A stretch of DNA of 9,988 bases from Acidobacteriota bacterium (GTDB taxonomy: Bacteria; Acidobacteriota; Terriglobia; Bryobacterales; JACQDG01): the NCBI GenBank assembly GCA_016201185.1, contig JACQDG010000160.1, positions 1 through 9,988 on the forward strand. Direction: 5' to 3'. Both the position numbers and the translations under genes were made by a program. The notes beneath the pieces are model-generated. The model had not been told where the DNA came from. It searched no databases and worked only from the letters and a program-made list of their open reading frames with translations. Below are positions 7,593-9,988 of this stretch, piece after piece (positions within the stretch are counted from its first letter, which is position 1; each line of letters starts with the position of its first letter).

Positions 7593-8087
7593 TCAGGGCT
7601 TGGTCGCCTCGAAGACAGCCATTGGATCACCCTGCTCGTCAACGACATACCGAATCGCCGCCGATACATTCTCCCGCTTCCACAACCACCGCGTGCTGCC
7701 ATGCCGTGCCCACCGCTTGCGAGCGGGTTCATCCAGCCCCAGGTGGTTCAAGCAGCGGCTCGCGTAGGACTTGAGGTCATTCATGACTCTCTCGGGGCGA
7801 GCGTCCGCTTCCACCACGATGTGAACGTGATTAGTGCGCACGTGGGCAGCCCACAGGCTCCAGTGCCGTTGAGAGCAGCGCTCCAGCAAGGAGGCCAGCA
7901 CCACCTCCTGGCGGCTTCTGTCCATGCAATACGGCGGCTGGTCCATCCATTGCCGCTCTGCGGAAACCCGCTTCGGATCGGCTTCCACCAGACGGCTCCC
8001 GGGCAGATTATGCCCTCGGTCGACGGAACCCGATTCATCGCCGTGCAAATGGCAGCCGTAACAAGCGAATGTAATCAGGTAGTTCAC
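7593..8087 (-). CDS. REP-associated tyrosine transposase (RAYT; Y1_Tnp, IS200-like)
   Basis: A 164-residue protein of the IS200/IS605-related Y1 transposase family, which cuts and joins single-stranded DNA through a tyrosine. The N-terminus YLITFACYGCHLHGDESGSV is the typical opening of the RAYT branch. The HUH metal-binding pair is His87-Val-His89 in RTNHVHIVV. The nucleophile is Tyr108 in NDLKSYASRCLN. The C-terminus WLWKRENVSAAIRYVVDEQG closes the domain, so the gene seems full length and intact. The start is GTG at 8087; an ATG at 8098 is out of frame and stops within five codons at a TGA overlapping this GTG. It lies between the quinoprotein gene (82 nt away) and the kinase gene, all on one strand, and is flanked by inverted repeats. 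Its job is probably repeat maintenance or spread, with no link to its neighbours. Confidence 0.93.
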   Translation of the reverse strand: MNYLITFACYGCHLHGDESGSVDRGHNLPGSRLVEADPKRVSAERQWMDQPPYCMDRSRQEVVLASLLERCSQRHWSLWAAHVRTNHVHIVVEADARPERVMNDLKSYASRCLNHLGLDEPARKRWARHGSTRWLWKRENVSAAIRYVVDEQGDPMAVFEATKP

Positions 8088-8110
8088 AGAGACGTCATGG
8101 GTTCAGTGGC

Positions 8111-8134
8111 AACCGCTCCCTGCGGTCGCGGCTC
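8111..8134 (+). repeat. REP-like repeat, copy 2 (upstream of RAYT gene)
   Basis: A 24-nt element in inverted orientation to 7565-7588, 23/24 identical. It contains a perfect small hairpin, ACCGC-TCCCT-GCGGT (8112-8126), followed by CGCGGCTC. On the minus strand it presents GGGAGCGGTT, recalling the GGAG-type tetranucleotide that precedes REP hairpins recognised by RAYTs. It sits in the 82 nt between the quinoprotein stop and the transposase start, so it would be in the 3' region of the dehydrogenase transcript. Confidence 0.75.
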
Positions 8135-8169
8135 GGTGGGGCGGATCGCAACCTGTCAGGAGTTCAAGT

Positions 8170-9747
8170 TTAATCGACCGCGAAGACGAACAAAGCGTGG
8201 CCGGCGGCAATGGCCACGTGCTGTTTGCCTTCGCTCAAGTAGCTGATGGGGCCGGCGAGAACCGCTCCGCCGGTAGGGAAGCGCCACAGCGGTTTGCCCG
8301 TGGCGGCGTCGAGGGCAAAGAAGTGGCCTTCGTTCGTGCCGCCAAAGACGAGGCCGCCGGCCGTCGAGAGAAGCCCGGTCCAGGGCGGGGAATGCAGTGG
8401 GAATTCCCAGCGTGTCTTCCCGGTTTCCACCTCCAGCGCTTTCACCGAGCCGCTGGGCTCGACTCCGGGAATGCCCCGGATTCCGCCGCCGGCAAACCAG
8501 GCCCCCGGCCGATGTTCGGCCGCGCCCACGTAGAAGGTCGTGCCTTCTTCCCGCACGGCGACATAAAACAGGTTGGTTTGCGGGCTGTAAGAAGGGCTGA
8601 ACCAGTTGGTGCCGCCGTGCAGGCCGGGGTAGACGACGGTTCCTTCGATGCTCGGATACATATTGGGAATCAGAATAGGCTTGCCCCGGTCATCCAGGCC
8701 TTTGGCCCAGGTTTGCTTGGCGTAAGCCTGGCCCGACAGGAACTCGCCAGTCTGCCCGTCAAAGACGTAGTAAAAGCCGTTGCGGTTCGCCATCACGACC
8801 AGTTTGCGCGCAGCCCCGTGGACGGCCCCATCGACCAGCACCGGGACGTGGGTAGAATCCCAGTCGTGGGCGTCGTGCGGCGTGAACTGGAAATACCAGC
8901 GAAGCTTGCCCGTGTCGGGGTCGAGGGCCAAGAGCGAATCCGAGTAGAGATTGTCTCCCTCGCGCACCTCGCTGTTGTAATCCGGCCCCGGGTTGCCCGT
9001 GCCCCAGTAAAGCAGGTTCAGCTCGGGATCGTAAGAACCGGTCACCCACGTGGTAGCCGAGCCGGTCTTCCAGCTATCGCCGGCCCAGGTTTCATGCCCC
9101 GGTTCTCCCGGCCCCGGCACGGTCCAGAATCGCCACACCAGTTTGCCCGTTTTTGCATCGTAGGCATCCAGGAAGCCGCGGACTCCGTACTCGCCGCCCG
9201 AGATGCCGACGATCACCTTGTCCTTGACCGCCAGCGGGGCGACCGTAATGGAGTGGCCCGTCTTGTAGTCGGCCAACTCGACATCCCAGTGGAGCCGGCC
9301 GGTCTTGGCATCCAGCGCCACCAGGTGCGCGTCCACGGTGCCCACGAAAAGCAAATCGTCGAGCATCGCCAGGCCGCGGTTCACCTGGCCGCAGCAGACT
9401 CGGACGTCCTCCGGTATGTTTCGACGATAGGCCCACAGTGGACGTCCGGTGCGGATATCGAGGGCGGTGGCGTTGCTGGGTGGCTCGCTGATGTACATGA
9501 TGCCGTCGACGACCAGGGGCGTGGTTTCAAAAGCGTTGAGGTCTTGCGTCTGATAGACCCAGACTGGCTTCAGGCGGCCGATGTTGGCCGTGGTGATCTG
9601 GCGCAACGGCGAATGGCGATGGCCCTGATAGTTGCCGGAGTAGGTGAGCCAATGGCCCGGCTCCGCCTCGGCCTTACGTATCCGCTCATAAGTCAGTTGG
9701 CCTGCGAGGGGAAGGGCCCAAGCCAGGAATAGGATCGTCCGTTTCAT
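8170..9747 (-). CDS. Periplasmic PQQ-dependent alcohol dehydrogenase-like quinoprotein
   Basis: A 525-residue quinoprotein that probably oxidises an alcohol or similar substrate in the periplasm with PQQ and passes electrons to a c-type cytochrome. A signal peptide is evident (MKRTILFLAWALPLAG, cut near 16-17). Repeated tryptophan-type propeller blades follow (ALDIRTGRPLWAY, ALDAKTGRLHWDV, AYDAKTGKLVWRF, ALDPDTGKLRWYF, ALEVETGKTRWEF, ALDAATGKPLWRF). The vicinal disulfide pair is Cys118-Cys119 (VCCGQVNRG). Candidate PQQ-metal ligands are Glu186 (GGEYG), Asn252 (GTGNPGPD) and catalytic Asp295, with Asp297 two residues later (HDWDS). No heme motif CxxCH is present, so it is not a quinohemoprotein itself. 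The chain is shorter than classical methanol dehydrogenases (about 600). Its ATG overlaps the stop of the upstream cytochrome gene (ATGA), indicating coupled translation. The substrate cannot be told from sequence. Confidence 0.92.
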   Translation of the reverse strand: MKRTILFLAWALPLAGQLTYERIRKAEAEPGHWLTYSGNYQGHRHSPLRQITTANIGRLKPVWVYQTQDLNAFETTPLVVDGIMYISEPPSNATALDIRTGRPLWAYRRNIPEDVRVCCGQVNRGLAMLDDLLFVGTVDAHLVALDAKTGRLHWDVELADYKTGHSITVAPLAVKDKVIVGISGGEYGVRGFLDAYDAKTGKLVWRFWTVPGPGEPGHETWAGDSWKTGSATTWVTGSYDPELNLLYWGTGNPGPDYNSEVREGDNLYSDSLLALDPDTGKLRWYFQFTPHDAHDWDSTHVPVLVDGAVHGAARKLVVMANRNGFYYVFDGQTGEFLSGQAYAKQTWAKGLDDRGKPILIPNMYPSIEGTVVYPGLHGGTNWFSPSYSPQTNLFYVAVREEGTTFYVGAAEHRPGAWFAGGGIRGIPGVEPSGSVKALEVETGKTRWEFPLHSPPWTGLLSTAGGLVFGGTNEGHFFALDAATGKPLWRFPTGGAVLAGPISYLSEGKQHVAIAAGHALFVFAVD

Positions 9748-9988
9748 CGATTGCCTCGCAGAGAAGCCAGGTAGGCGACCAGGTCGTCAAGCTGCTCGGC
9801 CGTGAAAACATTGCGGTAGCTCGGCATGGGAGACTTGCCCCAATCCTTGTGCAGTTCAACGAGTTCACTCTTGTAGAAGGAGTGATAGCGGTCGGAAAAA
9901 TCGCGGAGCTGGATGGAGAAGGCGTCTTCGTTCACGCGAACGCCCGTGATTCGCCGGCCGTCGTTGGTCACGACGCGCAACAGCAGAA
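9744..9988 (-). CDS. c-type cytochrome / putative heme-binding protein, C-terminal part (5' end outside window)
   Basis: The visible 80 residues read LLLRVVTNDGRRITGVRVNEDAF and onward. They include a small beta domain (SIQLRDFSDRYHSFYKSELVEL) and end in SPMPSYRNVFTAEQLDDLVAYLASLRG. This is the typical C-terminal end of class I cytochrome c domains in the 'putative heme-binding domain' family, with the methionine of SPMPSY as probable axial heme ligand and the final helix closing the fold. The CxxCH heme site should lie upstream and is not visible. The TTG at 9980 is not the true start, since the frame continues to the window edge. The stop overlaps the dehydrogenase start by ATGA, so this cytochrome is the likely electron acceptor of the quinoprotein. 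Confidence 0.88.
   Translation of the reverse strand, partial: LLLRVVTNDGRRITGVRVNEDAFSIQLRDFSDRYHSFYKSELVELHKDWGKSPMPSYRNVFTAEQLDDLVAYLASLRGNR

Larger units (their letters stand above)
7565..8134 (-). mobile_element. RAYT transposase unit bounded by inverted REP-like repeats
   Basis: A single-gene unit of 570 nt: a Y1/HUH transposase gene (7593-8087) enclosed by inverted copies of a 24-nt repeat (7565-7588 and 8111-8134). This matches the known arrangement of REP-associated tyrosine transposases, which are domesticated relatives of IS200/IS605 that act on palindromic REP elements. The exact ends of any mobile unit cannot be set, because such elements make no target duplication. Confidence 0.6.

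Noticed and set aside
7491..8246. Plus-strand frame of 251 codons across the RAYT gene
   Set aside because: It spans both repeats and intergenic gaps and has no family resemblance, whereas the minus strand encodes an intact Tyr-HUH transposase.
8197..9732. Long open frame antisense to the quinoprotein gene (511 codons)
   Set aside because: A shadow of biased third-position use; no domain, and the minus-strand protein has signal peptide, disulfide pair and metal ligands.

Overview
The window is GC-rich, densely coded bacterial DNA with no RNA genes. The gene set suggests an Acidobacteriota chromosome, probably near the Solibacter/Bryobacter lineages. The signs are a Ser/Thr kinase fused to a PD40-type propeller, a quinoprotein dehydrogenase coupled to a 'putative heme-binding' cytochrome, and a small RAYT-type transposase. 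The assignment rests on recognised family resemblance, not on a marker gene.

Left part, plus strand (1-4188): the 3' end of proS overlaps a small membrane-anchored protein by 4 nt (GTGA). A bifunctional class A penicillin-binding protein of PBP1B type follows after 15 nt. A secreted TPR protein follows 65 nt later behind a strong Shine-Dalgarno. This looks like one operon joining a translation gene to cell-wall synthesis. The TPR protein beside a UB2H-bearing PBP recalls the CpoB/PBP1B partnership of enterobacteria, but that link is inference. At 4299-4802, behind its own extended -10-like promoter, lies an uncommon single-chain fusion of a DUF4258-like domain and a DUF2283 domain, which usually occur as two adjacent small genes.

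Right part, minus strand (9988 down to 4843): the C-terminal end of a c-type cytochrome overlaps (ATGA) a periplasmic PQQ-dependent alcohol dehydrogenase whose active site reads Asp-Trp-Asp, the signature associated with lanthanide use. Downstream is a compact unit: a Tyr-HUH transposase (RAYT) with near-perfect inverted 24-nt REP-like repeats on both sides (7565-8134). Next comes a transmembrane Ser/Thr protein kinase with an extracytoplasmic beta-propeller sensor. That kinase converges with the DUF4258-DUF2283 gene, leaving a 40-nt gap.

The strongest items for a second look are the RAYT/repeat unit, the DUF4258-DUF2283 fusion, the putative lanthanide-type quinoprotein with its coupled cytochrome, and the PBP1B-TPR pairing. 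I see no clearly novel defence system, CRISPR array or prophage here.
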